Shown piece after piece: positions 38,227 to 49,800 of a stretch of DNA of 64,000 bases (positions are counted from its first letter, which is position 1; each line of letters opens with the position of its first letter). The notes beneath the pieces were generated by a model that was not told where the DNA came from, did no database searches, and worked only from the letters and a program-made list of their open reading frames with translations. A program made the translations under genes and the position numbers. Origin of the DNA: Trichoplax adhaerens (taxonomy: Eukaryota > Placozoa > Uniplacotomia > Trichoplacea > Trichoplacidae); the NCBI RefSeq assembly GCF_000150275.1, contig NW_002060954.1:558287-622286 (forward strand), written 5' to 3'.

Positions 38227-41200
38227 TCATTCATGGCCAGAGCGAGTCTTTTTTGAATGTTTCTTATTCTTAGCTGATCTAACGCTTTCTTCAAATGGCA
38301 GGCGATCCCTACTTACGTAATCGCGTGATAAAATTTGTGATGTCCTCCATTGAGAATTTAATGCTAATTCCTCATCATTCCTGTCATAATGACCATCATA
38401 TCCATCTTTTGGATCTCCAGCACTTTTAGTTTCTGTGGTATTATGGCTGCTTTGTTGCGCACTTCCGTTAAATAGTGATCGAGATTTCTCGCTCTTTTTA
38501 TCATAAAGTGGATTATGAAGACCATTAACTGTGGATTTTCTAGGTCTAACTACACCGCTGGATCTATAACCACTTGAGGTAATGTTACTATCGTGCTTAC
38601 TAATAGATGTAACTGAGGTATTTCTGGAAATAATTGAGTTATTGTGAGAAGGGAGTGGGTTCGAACGATTTGATTTCTTAAGCTTCTCTGAGCGTGTAGT
38701 TGTGGGTACTTCTACAGAGATTTCGCGGTCTTGATATAAGTGACTACTATTATCAAAAGCAGAAGCAATATCTGGACCCGATAATTTAGCAGAAGGTTGA
38801 GAAATTGTACGTAATTTATCTTTCTTCTGGAAAGGTAAATGAGAAATTTTATCTTCATCCGATGTGTAGTGTACAGCATGAGATGGCATTACTGATCCGC
38901 TCTTCTTATCATTTGGTAACCCTGTAGATTTCTGTTTTCGAGTAAAAATTCGCTTATTGATATCCTTTATAATGGTCGACGATATTTTAAGATCACTATT
39001 AGTTGTAATCCTATCTTTAGGTTCCTTGTATTCTCTATAATTATCATTTTCATTTGTATAATTCCTCCGTTGAAACGTAGGGGAAATATGATCCAAGGAC
39101 AATAAATGCGATAACTCCACACCAGTGTTAGGCATATCATTACTAGTTGTTTCTGATACAGAATTAGTCAATCCTATGCCTTCGTTCATGGAATGGTGTT
39201 TCCTATAACATAACTTTAGTGATATATGTTAATAACTTGAGCAACTGGCAATTAAAGCCGAAACTAATTGCATCATTACCTCTTCATGTTCCTTAAAATG
39301 TGTTCCAGGATACAATTTTCTACAAAATTCGCAAGGAATAAATACATCATCTTCTATAGCAAAATAAAAAGGAATATAGCATAAGTAGAAAGACCGTTAA
39401 TAAAGCGACTCAACATCGCTAAGAGACACGAATTATTAGTTAATAGGAAAATAATCCAGATTTCATAGCTGTAAAATATTTCATTAAAAAGGAGTAATAT
39501 CGTACATTAGGATGATATCAATATTTATTTGTATCATAATGGTAATTAGCAGTGCCTGGCTCACATTGTTACTGAAACCTCTAATCACTAACGGAAATAA
39601 TTAGTCTTTAAAAGTAGTCGATCGACAGATATTACCACTAAATTATGTTCGAAAAATAGATACAGCGCACTTTACCCTGATCTCTAGGAGAGGTGCAAAA
39701 TTCTCGACACTGGGAATGATGCGATGTGATATTGGAGCTTACATTGTCGTTGTTTTCAAGATCATTACACGTATTCGAAATTGATGTACGGCTCAAACGT
39801 TGCTCATTATAACTAGAGATATCCGCCAATTGTGCAGACTCATCCTCCAAAAGTTTACTATTATTTGATTGACCAAAAGTTGTTCGGAAGATATTATCGA
39901 TAAATTTCTCATTTTCCTGTTGGTCCCATTTTATACCTTCTCTAACATCCGTCTCAAGTTCTGTTGTATTACGCGATGATGTTAGAGGCATATTAAACTT
40001 AGTCGTATTGTTTGTTGGGATATCTGCTGCTTGCATCGAAGATTCCTTAGATGAATGATCACGCTTTTTGCATACCTGTTTATCCTTACTGCTTGGAATG
40101 TTGTCTAATCCTGACTCGGGGACCTCCGTATTTAATTGCTCATGTAATTGCATAGCGAATTTCCAATCAAGTTGTTCTTGTGCGTTAAGTGAGCTAATTT
40201 GAGGTTGAGAAGTGCCTAATGTTGAGGAAACGGTAGGATCTGCCAATTTTATAGGGTGCAAAGGTTTTGTTTTACTTCCTAATTGGTCAGCTGGAATAGG
40301 AACACGTCGAGTAGTGTCTCCAGAACTTGGATCTATTGCATCTTCGAAGTTATCATCATTAAGTTGCATGTGTAATGCCATCGCGTATTCATGATCTAAT
40401 TTATCCTGATCTTTCTCTTTAACGCCAACATCCCCTTTGTCACGATCATGTACTTGCCGTTTATTAAAATTCTTGTTTTGAAAGTGACGTTTATTAGACG
40501 ATTTGTTACGATCCAATTGATATAAAGTCCCTTCTTGGTTAAGAAGTGATTTTGGCCTTTCATAGTTTGTAGTTTTACGTACATCTATTTTAGTTCGATC
40601 ATTACCGTATTGATTGCTAGCATCAGTACGTGTAACAGCAGTCGCAGTAGACTTTTGCTTACTATCCGATTGGTTTGAGAAGCGTAAATCTTCATGACTA
40701 CTGACAGCTCCATTAGTACCTATTCCGTTTTTGCCATATCGCAACTTAGGTGATCCCGGTGTTGACAAATACTGTCCTAAGTTTCTGTTTACTCGTACCA
40801 CGCCTTGTTCATCAAATCGGTCATTTAGTGAGGCTTTATCATTGAGCTTTCCCTTTCTTCCACTATTATTTGCATTGCGTGTACCATCATCAGAGGCCTG
40901 AAGAGATTGCGAATTAAGTGCGGGGATATTTTGATATAATGCCTCTGATGACGAAATTATATCGTCAATATAGTTGTTGGCTTCGGACTTCGTAGCATAT
41001 CGTCTCAGCAAACTATCAAGAGGGGTATTCCCAAACTGAATGTTTGCATGACTCGAACTGGTATCATTTTGCTTATTGGAGAGTTTAAGCTTTTGCTCCT
41101 TACGACTATCTTTAGATCTCAATTTTTGAATATCGTTTATATGTGCTGCACTACTACTATGTACGCCATCAACGGACTGATATGTTTCCTCGTTACCGAG

Positions 41201-43448
41201 TAAATTAGTACGAAAACTAGGATTTGCATCTTTATTGGCTAAGAAAGGTTTGCATGATCTTAAATTCTCAGCTTTACCCTCTCTATCCACGCAGTGTCCA
41301 TTCGAAATGGTTTGATCTTGTGATTTGTCTCGAGAAGCTTCCGCACTTAAATTCATCGAATTTGCTATTTCTCTTTTACCACAAATCATTCGATGACTTG
41401 CAGTATCTTTTAACATGATCAACTTTTCGCAGTAAGGACATTTGTCTGTACGAGCTCCACAAAATATAACATGGTTATCGAATTGATTAGCCTTTACTTC
41501 TATTTCACAGTAGTCACAAATCCTTAGTCTTTCAGGGCACAATTGTTTCTATTACAACCCAAAATTGAGTAGTATTATCAAAACAATACCATGTATTTAA
41601 AGTAATACGAATGATGTACTGTACGGTATCCTACGATCGCAGTTTCTTATAGAAATTGTTGTAGCATAGTACTCGAACTTGCTACTTTCTGACTTCTGAT
41701 TAACTATTATAGTACAGATACTTGTATTTTCATTCCTCTGCTAATCGAAGCTATAGTCATTAGACTGTAAGTGACGTCGAGATTCTACTGTAATCGTAAT
41801 TAAGAGATATGCATTACTACTGCATCGACTACCAACATATACCAGTATACCACTCCTAACATTATAATTATTAATAAAATTGTCAATAATTTATTCATTT
41901 TTGATTATGATAATTAATGGTTACAATTAGAGTACCACTCTAAAAATTAGATGTATAGTATACTGTAGCTGTATATGATTCTATGCAATATGTTGCTCTA
42001 ACCTGGTGATCTTCCATTTCATATTTTTCCATAATTTGATCACATTTACTGCATTTTACCTAGATTTAAATTGGGATATTGAATGGATTATTACTTTCAT
42101 TAAAAGTACCTGATAATAATGAAATGAATTACTCTGCTCTTATGATTATGAATCAATTCATACGGACTTACAGATTTACACATACAAACTTGGGAATTAT
42201 ATTATGGTTAGATTGATAACAGTAACGAGTGACAATCGTAACTGCGTATAGTGTATCGTAATTTTACGAGCAGTTCACTATTTCAACCCTTTGTCTATCT
42301 CTTATAAATTATTTTAAGATAAACATGCTGTACTTAGTTAGTAATAACGGTTAAGCTAATTTCTTACTTTGATGTGATATTCTTCAAAGTGACTTTCTTC
42401 TTGAGTTTTTGCAATGGGTTCGTGACATAATTTACAGTTAATGATATTACGGACACAATGTAGGTGATGCATTTGAAAATTTCTCGCAGGGATATCCCGA
42501 GCGCTGCAATCATAAGAATTTTGCAATCAACGAATGCAGGTTAGTAGACATCGTACAAAAAATGATTTAGATTTTCCAATCAGAAATTTACGCATGCAAA
42601 ACTATCCTAAGATGAACTTCACCGGTTCTTAAGACTAACATAATATGAGGAAATGGATGAAATAGAAATGAAAATATTGATGATGAAGTACTGTTGACGC
42701 ATAAATTGTTAATTTTCGGAAGCGATCTTGCAAAAGACAAATACGCATTACTACAGAATTCATTATAATAAGATGAAGAATTATCGTAAGGCGGTAAGCA
42801 ATAAACATTACTACTATACATAAGTTTAATCAAATTGCAAAAGCTGTTTTTGGTTAAGCAATTACTATGACTATTGAAATATTAATATTAAAGTGCCTAG
42901 TCATAGCTAACCACGCGCATTCTTTTAATTCCTATAAAATGCGTTATCGTTTGGCAGTAGTGGTTTCATCAATTCTGAATCAAGGTACTGTACCGTGCTA
43001 GATCCAATGCGAACAGCGCGAGGTACAGTACCCTATCAGTATCACAACGAAAATCAACGGTATGGTCTTTGTAGACAACGTTATCTGATGGAGTCGAAAT
43101 TTAATGTCATATTTGACTAATCAAATTGCAGTAGAAAAGAGATGAAGTTATCATTTAGGATTCAAACTTGAAGGAAATTGAATACCTTACAAATAATATG
43201 ATGTAAATGATTCTAATTAACTTATCCAGCGAAATCGAAAATAAACAACACTAGCATTAGGAAACGAAGTTTTTTAGAAGAAATTTTTCATGATATAACT
43301 CATAGATTGAATACGTTTAGCAATCCATAATAATTTAATAATCATAGCGATCAGTTAATAAAATATCGTACGGTAACTCCAACATCATAATCATTCAGCT
43401 GTATCCTTACCAATTAACGCAGTGCTCAGTCTCTTCCTTTACTTCCAT
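38227..43448 (-). CDS. TRAFD1: TRAFD1-like TRAF-type zinc-finger protein with UIM-like repeats
   Basis: Exons from 5' to 3' are 43411-43448, 42368-42503, 42003-42059, 39676-41548, 39280-39353 and 38227 to about 39206. The N-terminal part, MEVKEETEHCVNC then ARDIPARNFQMHHLHC, CKLCHEP and the block CPERLRICDYCEIEV with CGARTDKCPYC and LKDTASHRMICG, aligns with the TRAF-type fingers of human TRAFD1 (FLN29), a negative regulator of innate immune signalling. The 1.9 kb exon is otherwise disordered, rich in S, N and K. It has two repeats, EYAMALHMQLNDD and KFAMQLHEQLNTE, resembling the family's FMLALSLQ ubiquitin-interacting-like helix. Exon 5 adds another finger (FIPCEFCRKLYPGTHFKEHEE, like human LPCEFCEELYPEELLIDH). 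Exon 4 has no ATG at its head; it starts in phase 0 with KQLCPERL. The start of the last exon is uncertain: the best-looking acceptor is out of phase. Confidence 0.85.
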
Positions 43449-43688
43449 TTTGTCACTGTGGTTTGAAAGGTTGGGCTGCATCGAATCCACAGATCAAGGA
43501 ACCCGAAAATTCGATTTAACTGTAATTGATTATATTCTTAACGGACACATGATTTAGTTGCAGTTACTATACCCTAATGCAGCCTCAAAGATTTCATCTC
43601 ACCTGATATTCTTACTTAAAATTTCGCAACTGATTTTCATTTAGGTTCGACTAAAATCTACAGACTGGAAATTTTTATTGTTATTTCG

Positions 43689-43850
43689 CAATAGTTAGTA
43701 CTGAACTATGAATGATTGTTAGTAATTATTAATAAGTCGTACAGTAGTACTGTACTATGAATGATTGTTAGTAATAATTATTAATAAGTCGTACAGTACT
43801 ATGAATGATTGTTAGGAATTATTTATTAATAAGTCGTACAGTAGTACCAA
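43689..43850. repeat. Three-copy tandem repeat of about 50 bp
   Basis: The unit reads TACTATGAATGATTGTTAGT, then AATTATTAATAAGTCGTACAGTAG with small indels. Three copies run from about 43692 to 43848 and differ by a few bases and by insertion of ATT or AAT. Each unit ends in the GTACAGTA pentamer motif. Confidence 0.8.
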
Positions 43851-44232
43851 AATTACAAATTTCTTAGTTGATACAATATACAGTATGCTAAAACTTCGCA
43901 GCTCTGCATCAACCGTGTAATAAATGATAACGCTTAAACTTTACAAAGTAGTAAACTACACGCTAATTAATTATAGTCAGCCTGGTCATACAGTACAGTA
44001 ACGAATTAGTACTTGAGCCTGACAGATTCACGTTACATTTACGCCGTGGGTAAAATAAATTATATCTCGTATCCAATACCTCAAGTAATAATTTTTCACT
44101 TGTAGCCGTAAGTAATAAATTTCGACGTCCTGTGCATAACTCGAAGGACTAAAATATTTCATCGATAGAAAGCCAAAAAGTGCTGACGTTGTCATAAAGA
44201 GTGACAACACATGCAAACGGTGGACCAACAAG

Positions 44233-44325
44233 CGTACTGTACTGTACTGTACGGTACATTCACAGTTCTGTAACTGTACTGTACGTACAGTACAGTACTG
44301 TACAGTAGTGTACAGTTCTATAAAT
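44233..44325. repeat. CAGTA/TACTG pentanucleotide tract
   Basis: TACTGTACTGTACTGTACGG leads into mixed-strand pentamers ending ACAGTACTGTACAGTAG. It has the same composition as the tracts at 1801 and 30048. Confidence 0.8.
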
Positions 44326-44949
44326 AAAATAAAATCGACAGTATGGTGCAGACGTGCGTCAAAGATTCTGTATCACAGTCACTTGTTATATAACAGTGAG
44401 TATATTCACAACTATGCTATTAAATTGCTTCTCCGATGGTATTCAAAAGTCAAGCACTTTATAAGGGTGGGGATGACAGTAGCGTAATCATATAGTATAG
44501 TAATCCGTCAGCAACGCGACGGATGATTGTACTAGTAATAATTAATTGACACCGCGAACGAGTAGTTCATTGATCGCTCCTTATACTTCGCGTACTTAAA
44601 CTTTACTGTACATAGTACAATTTATCACTGACTCACAACTATCCCTGTCGTTTCTATACTTTGGATTTGACAGTATTCAAAAAATTAATTACTGTAATAG
44701 CTCAGTGGAGAAAAAAAGAAGCTGTCATTGGCACGATATGGTGTGCGGGTCTGGCTAGTAAAGTGGGCGGGAACAATATACAGTACTGTATATTCGGAGG
44801 ATCTGGTAGCGCTTACTGTTTTCTCTTCAGTACTCACTCAATCTGATCTCAAGTTCGAATGAAGTCATTTGAAAACGGTTTTCATTATTAATAAAATGTT
44901 AAATAACGCTACTTGAATTAATTAATAAGGGTCATTTAAATCAATATTT

Positions 44950-45245
44950 AACAAACACTTCCATACATAGGACATAAAGACACACTGGGCTTATGATATT
45001 CTTCTAATATTTCTGAATTCTAACTGCTAGGTTGATTTTGTGTAGTATGGTATATAGTTGCGTTATGATGAGGCCCAAAGCAAGTGTCATCTAACTCAAA
45101 AATTAATAAACACTTCCATACACACGCATAGGACATAGCATAAGACATGCAGGTCTTATAATGTTCCTTTAATATTCTGAATTCTAACTGCTAGGCTGAT
45201 TTTATGTAGTGTGGTATATGGTTTCATTGTGATGATGCCCAGACC
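44950..45245. repeat. Diverged tandem duplication, period about 155 bp
   Basis: Copy one (from AACAAACACTTCCATACA at 44950) and copy two (from AATAAACACTTCCATACA at 45105) share long blocks, including TCTGAATTCTAACTGCTAGG and GTGGTATAT. Indels and scattered substitutions separate them. There is no coding frame. Confidence 0.75.
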
Positions 45246-45263
45246 AGTAGTTACATCCTAACA

Positions 45264-45351
45264 AGAAACGTTTGCTCATTCACCTGATCCTCACTCAAAC
45301 AAGAAAAAACTAGGAAAATTGTAGGAGTCAGATGAATGAGCAAACGTTTCT
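45264..45351. repeat. Perfect 19-bp inverted repeat (hairpin or miniature element)
   Basis: AGAAACGTTTGCTCATTCA at 45264-45282 is perfectly mirrored at 45333-45351. Pairing continues imperfectly inward (CTGATCCTC against the reverse complement of GGAGTCAG). The total length of 88 bases fits a foldback element; flanking direct repeats were not obvious. Confidence 0.75.
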
Positions 45352-46863
45352 CATTGTCATGTAACCATATTCTCCGTAGCAGATATTTACTGGTAGTAAC
45401 ACAAATTTATTAAAACGTGAGATATTATTATATCAAGTTATCTATTGCAAATTGCTTATCTTGATCCTCAAAGGAAATCCAAAATGCTACAAATATACTC
45501 TGCTTTCATCTAGTTTTCAACAAATTTTAAACATTAAAATATACGTATGTCCGTAAGAATCTTGCACATTCTTAATAATTAATTTTATAGTACAACCTGC
45601 GCTGGTATTACTGTTCTAGTAAGTACTGTACGCTGCCTTATATGGCATCCAATATCTATTACGGATGCAGAGTTATTACTTATAGTCGTATTATGGAGAT
45701 ACAAATAACTATAAGAATCTGGTGTGTATCAAATTAATCAGGACGTGAATTAAAACAATATTGATTTTACTGCATCAAATAGGCTGTAATACCGTAATAA
45801 TTAATACTTATTATTACTGCAGATGATATAATTATTCGTAAAAAGAAACATCACAGCACTTAAGAACCACTAGGGAACTGACCAAGGATCCATAATACAA
45901 ACACATACGGCAAGCACACAATGCAGAAAGTTTTTATCAAGTCCAATCTTATAACGAATTGTAGCTGCTATTGGGTAACCCGATCATAAAAAAACTAGTA
46001 ATACGGCAGCGTTACCATCTAGTAGTCATATATACGAGTAAATTTATATAGTACAGTAAGAAAATTAGATATGAATTTCACGATAGACATACGAGAGCTA
46101 AAATCCAAAATACAGAAGAATTGGTATATCAGATTTGTAACATGTATTGATAACTACCAGCACTTTCCGGATGATAATATTCCGTATATGAAATAATATA
46201 CCATTCTATAATATCAGATTTGAAAGCTTCCGTATAAATCTTAACGTTAAGAGTCATACTAATCAAGCTGTTTTGCTCATAAAGGCGAAAATGATTATAA
46301 CCGTCCGACTTACATGTATCATACAGCACAACATTCTTTGAATAAAATTGCATTGTTCGCATCAACTTAAGTAACGCTATTAAAACTTTAATTATCGTGA
46401 CGGTGTAAAATAACTAAAACGGTACTAAAAATCTTTACCATAATGATAATACATAAAGGTGTAGAAAATGTGACCAACTGAAATTTCATAGTACCAGATC
46501 TCAAACTTACTATTGAAGTGCTTCTTGAAGAAGATAGGCCTATAACACAATGGCAAATAAATCACTAATTGAAATAGCTTCACTAACATGTTTATAAAGC
46601 AAAAAGAAAGGAAAGTACCTGGTATTCGTTTCCTGTCACATTTACTTCCATAAATCCAATAGTGGGACAGCAAGTACTGGAATAATTTTGTTTGCATATA
46701 ATACAGTAGATTGGTACGTAAACTTTATTATCGACTTCTGAATAATAACTATTTAGCCAATACATTCCTATAGTATAATATTTATTGCATAGAGATTTAA
46801 AATAGTTAATAATTATATTATGAAAGTCTATAAATTTACGGAGAAATGAGATTATATCAACAT

Positions 46864-49800
46864 TTATTCCATGAGCGATTCTATACGACCTGGCTCTGTA
46901 TTCTGTGATAGTAGCTTGCCATTAGCAGCAATACATTCTTTTCCACATTTGTATACATTTGTGGATAAAATCCTAAGATCTTTATCAATCTTACGACCAA
47001 TTGAGCAAAGAAACTCAAGGTGCATTTTTCTAACTACTTCGATAAAAACTAATTCACACGAGCATTCCTGTATGTCTTCTACCATGAAATAGTATTTATT
47101 AAATGAACAGGTAACATTCAGAGTATCAGTATTTAGTCGAATGCCTAAAATTAGAGCAGAAAAGCTCAAAGCAGCTATAGAAGTGTAAAGTAACAATACA
47201 TCATGTCTTACCTCCACTATCACTTTCTTTAAGTAATAAAGATCCACAAGTAATGCAACATTTATTAATTTTATGCTTCTCATTCATTAACGTCTGAGAT
47301 GTCCTAGATACTGCAGAAGAAAATTACTTACAGGTCGATCATAAATTAACAATTACCTTCCGATTGTACTAGCTATTAAATGATGTATGATGTGCTCAGT
47401 TAGGCTATTGAGATTAATACCCGGTCCAGCAGTCTCAAGAATTAATTCGTTTTCGGAATCAGAAAATTGCTCAATGTTAACATTTTCAGATTCCGGTGTC
47501 ATAGTACCAGTGCTAGAACTATTACATGAAAACAGCGATGAAGATCCTGAAGCTTGACTAGATATGTCATTGGCAGGTGCCAAACACAATTCTTTATTAT
47601 TAATACTGATATTTGCGCCAACGTGGAAACTACTATCGATTACATTTATGACATTGTCATCGTCGTTTATAATCTTATCAGTCGTTATCATGGTCTGAGA
47701 GTGATACTTTTCGGAATTGGGGCTTGAAAGCAAGTGAATATCATCATCTTGTCTAGATTTGCATGTGTTACTACATATAGTTTCTAGCGAATAATGAAGT
47801 AGAATAACCTTAAATCCTCAATCCGCGAACGTACGCGAGAAATAAACGCACGTGTTAGTTCAAAATTAAGTTCATACCGGCGACCAGCTTCCTAGCAGAG
47901 ACAAATCCTGTGCATAAATTTAAATTTGGCTTGCTTACGGGAGAGCTTAAGTCTACCATTAAGGGGCTTTTGGTGCACTCAGGAGAAGTTAGTATTGACA
48001 TTTTCTTTTCAGGTGTAAGGTATTTCGAGACTGATTCTTGAGTACTGATAAAGTAAGCGTAACGCCAATAAGTTATATTTATGGCTTTACTAATATATAT
48101 ATAGACGAATAAAACCTTAACTACAACAAACTTAGATGATAAAGGAGTTTCGCAACTTTCAATCCTCCCAGAAACAAATGACGATAAAGTTGCTAAAGTA
48201 TCCGAAGCAAGACTGAAATGTTGGACTCTCTGCCGCACCCACTTGGCTAATCCTAAAATGAAATGCAAAATTTATATCAAGAGTTACTTGAAGAAATGTA
48301 TATTGCCATTAAGTGTTCGAGACAGATACTACTGTATACCAGCGGTATATTTTGTTGATTTTCCAAAGCGGTCATCCAACAATAACAATGCTCCCCAATC
48401 GTTCCTATCCACAAAAAGTTATGTAGAAAGATGAGAACTGGGTAACTAGCAAAAGGCTTGATAATAATCTTACCGATTTCTTATACAACGACCTAACGCC
48501 TAAAAAAGACGTAATAATGAGTTCAACAAGATAAAAACTAGCTCGAGCATGAGGACTTCAAGCTTACCTGATTAAGAGCTCGATATGCTTGAATTTCATA
48601 CCATTCCTTACCAGTTAATAAATTTCTTTGCGCACTGAACTTGTCATTATATTTTTTTTTTAATTCAATTTTTAAGTCTTTGATATTGGGATATGGAATC
48701 CCGACTGTTATTACTGCTCTAGCGTTATCATCAGCAAAATCTAATCCTTCGCTAACTTTTCCTCTACAGACAGCTAAAAACAGTCCTCCGGATGGACCAG
48801 ACATCATATTTAAAGCAGCTGCGGATTAAAAACTAATAAGTCACAGAGGAAGAAGATTCACTGAATATGCGTATCATGGTTTGAAAAATGTAAACTCACC
48901 ATTTGAATTACTAACTGAATCGTAAAATTTTTGTAAGAGATCGTCAAAATCTAATGTGATTAAACATTCTCGGATTACTTTGTCGTACTAAGTAAGTAAA
49001 ATTTGCACGCTCTTTAAATTTACAAGACATAAATAATACCTGATTTGTTACCGCCTCTAGGCTCAGCAATTACTATTTTTACGGCATTTAATGAATTCCA
49101 AGTATCCGTATTCTGAAATTTACGCTAAAGTTACTAAATAGACATTATTAAAGAAAATATTGTAGACTAACCTGCCATCTCTTAACCACTTTGTCCAACA
49201 AGTTGTATGAGGGAAAAAAGCATAGTATCCCACCTGGAATAATCTGTTAGGAGGGACGTAACTATTAGGCTGTAATCTAACAGTTTCAAAATCGAAATTC
49301 TCAATACCCTGCACGCTTCCAAAATGATATTGCCGAGTTCATCTTGAAATGCAAATGTCTAACAGATAAGTTCAAATAACAATGAATGCTACCTGATAGT
49401 GCATCTTATTTCAATTTAAGTAATTAACTCTATTGATTGTTCAAAGTACGTTAGAGTGTAGCGTTACCTCTGCTGATCTGTACGAGGCATTTAGGGATAC
49501 ACCATTAATTCCCTCCGACAATGTAGCCACTAAAGCTTGAGAATAATTTATTATATGTGCAGCTTCCAGACGAATCGAAAAAGCTAGGCCAAGTTCGCTC
49601 GAGAACGAATTCATCGGTGATAAAGTGCCGGAAGTTAATATAACGGAATGAGCAGCAGGTCCAATGTCGTCGAACGCCTGGACAATAGAAGTGCAATCAA
49701 TTCATTGATATACGAGTACATATGCAAATCATCGCTGAGAATGCGCAAAGATGGAATGGTCGCAATAATGAATTTAGAAATTTAAATTCTCATCACATAC

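Larger units (their letters stand above)
43449..46863. other. Repeat-bearing intergenic region
   Basis: No gene could be supported. It contains a 50-base tandem repeat (43689-43850), a pentamer tract near 44233-44325, a 155-base tandem duplication (44950-45245) and a hairpin (45264-45351). Open frames on the minus strand at 46425-46697 and 46129-46365 have exon-like edges in places, but a trial splice broke the frame, so no gene is called. They lie just downstream of the helicase stop. Confidence 0.5.

Noticed and set aside
40212-40394. Plus-strand frames opposite the TRAFD1-like large exon
   Set aside because: They are shadows of the minus-strand coding exon, as are 40396-40584 and 41224-41418.
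46129-46697. Two tyrosine-rich minus-strand frames downstream of the helicase
   Set aside because: Some splice-like edges exist, but a trial four- or five-exon join went out of frame and no homologue was recalled.
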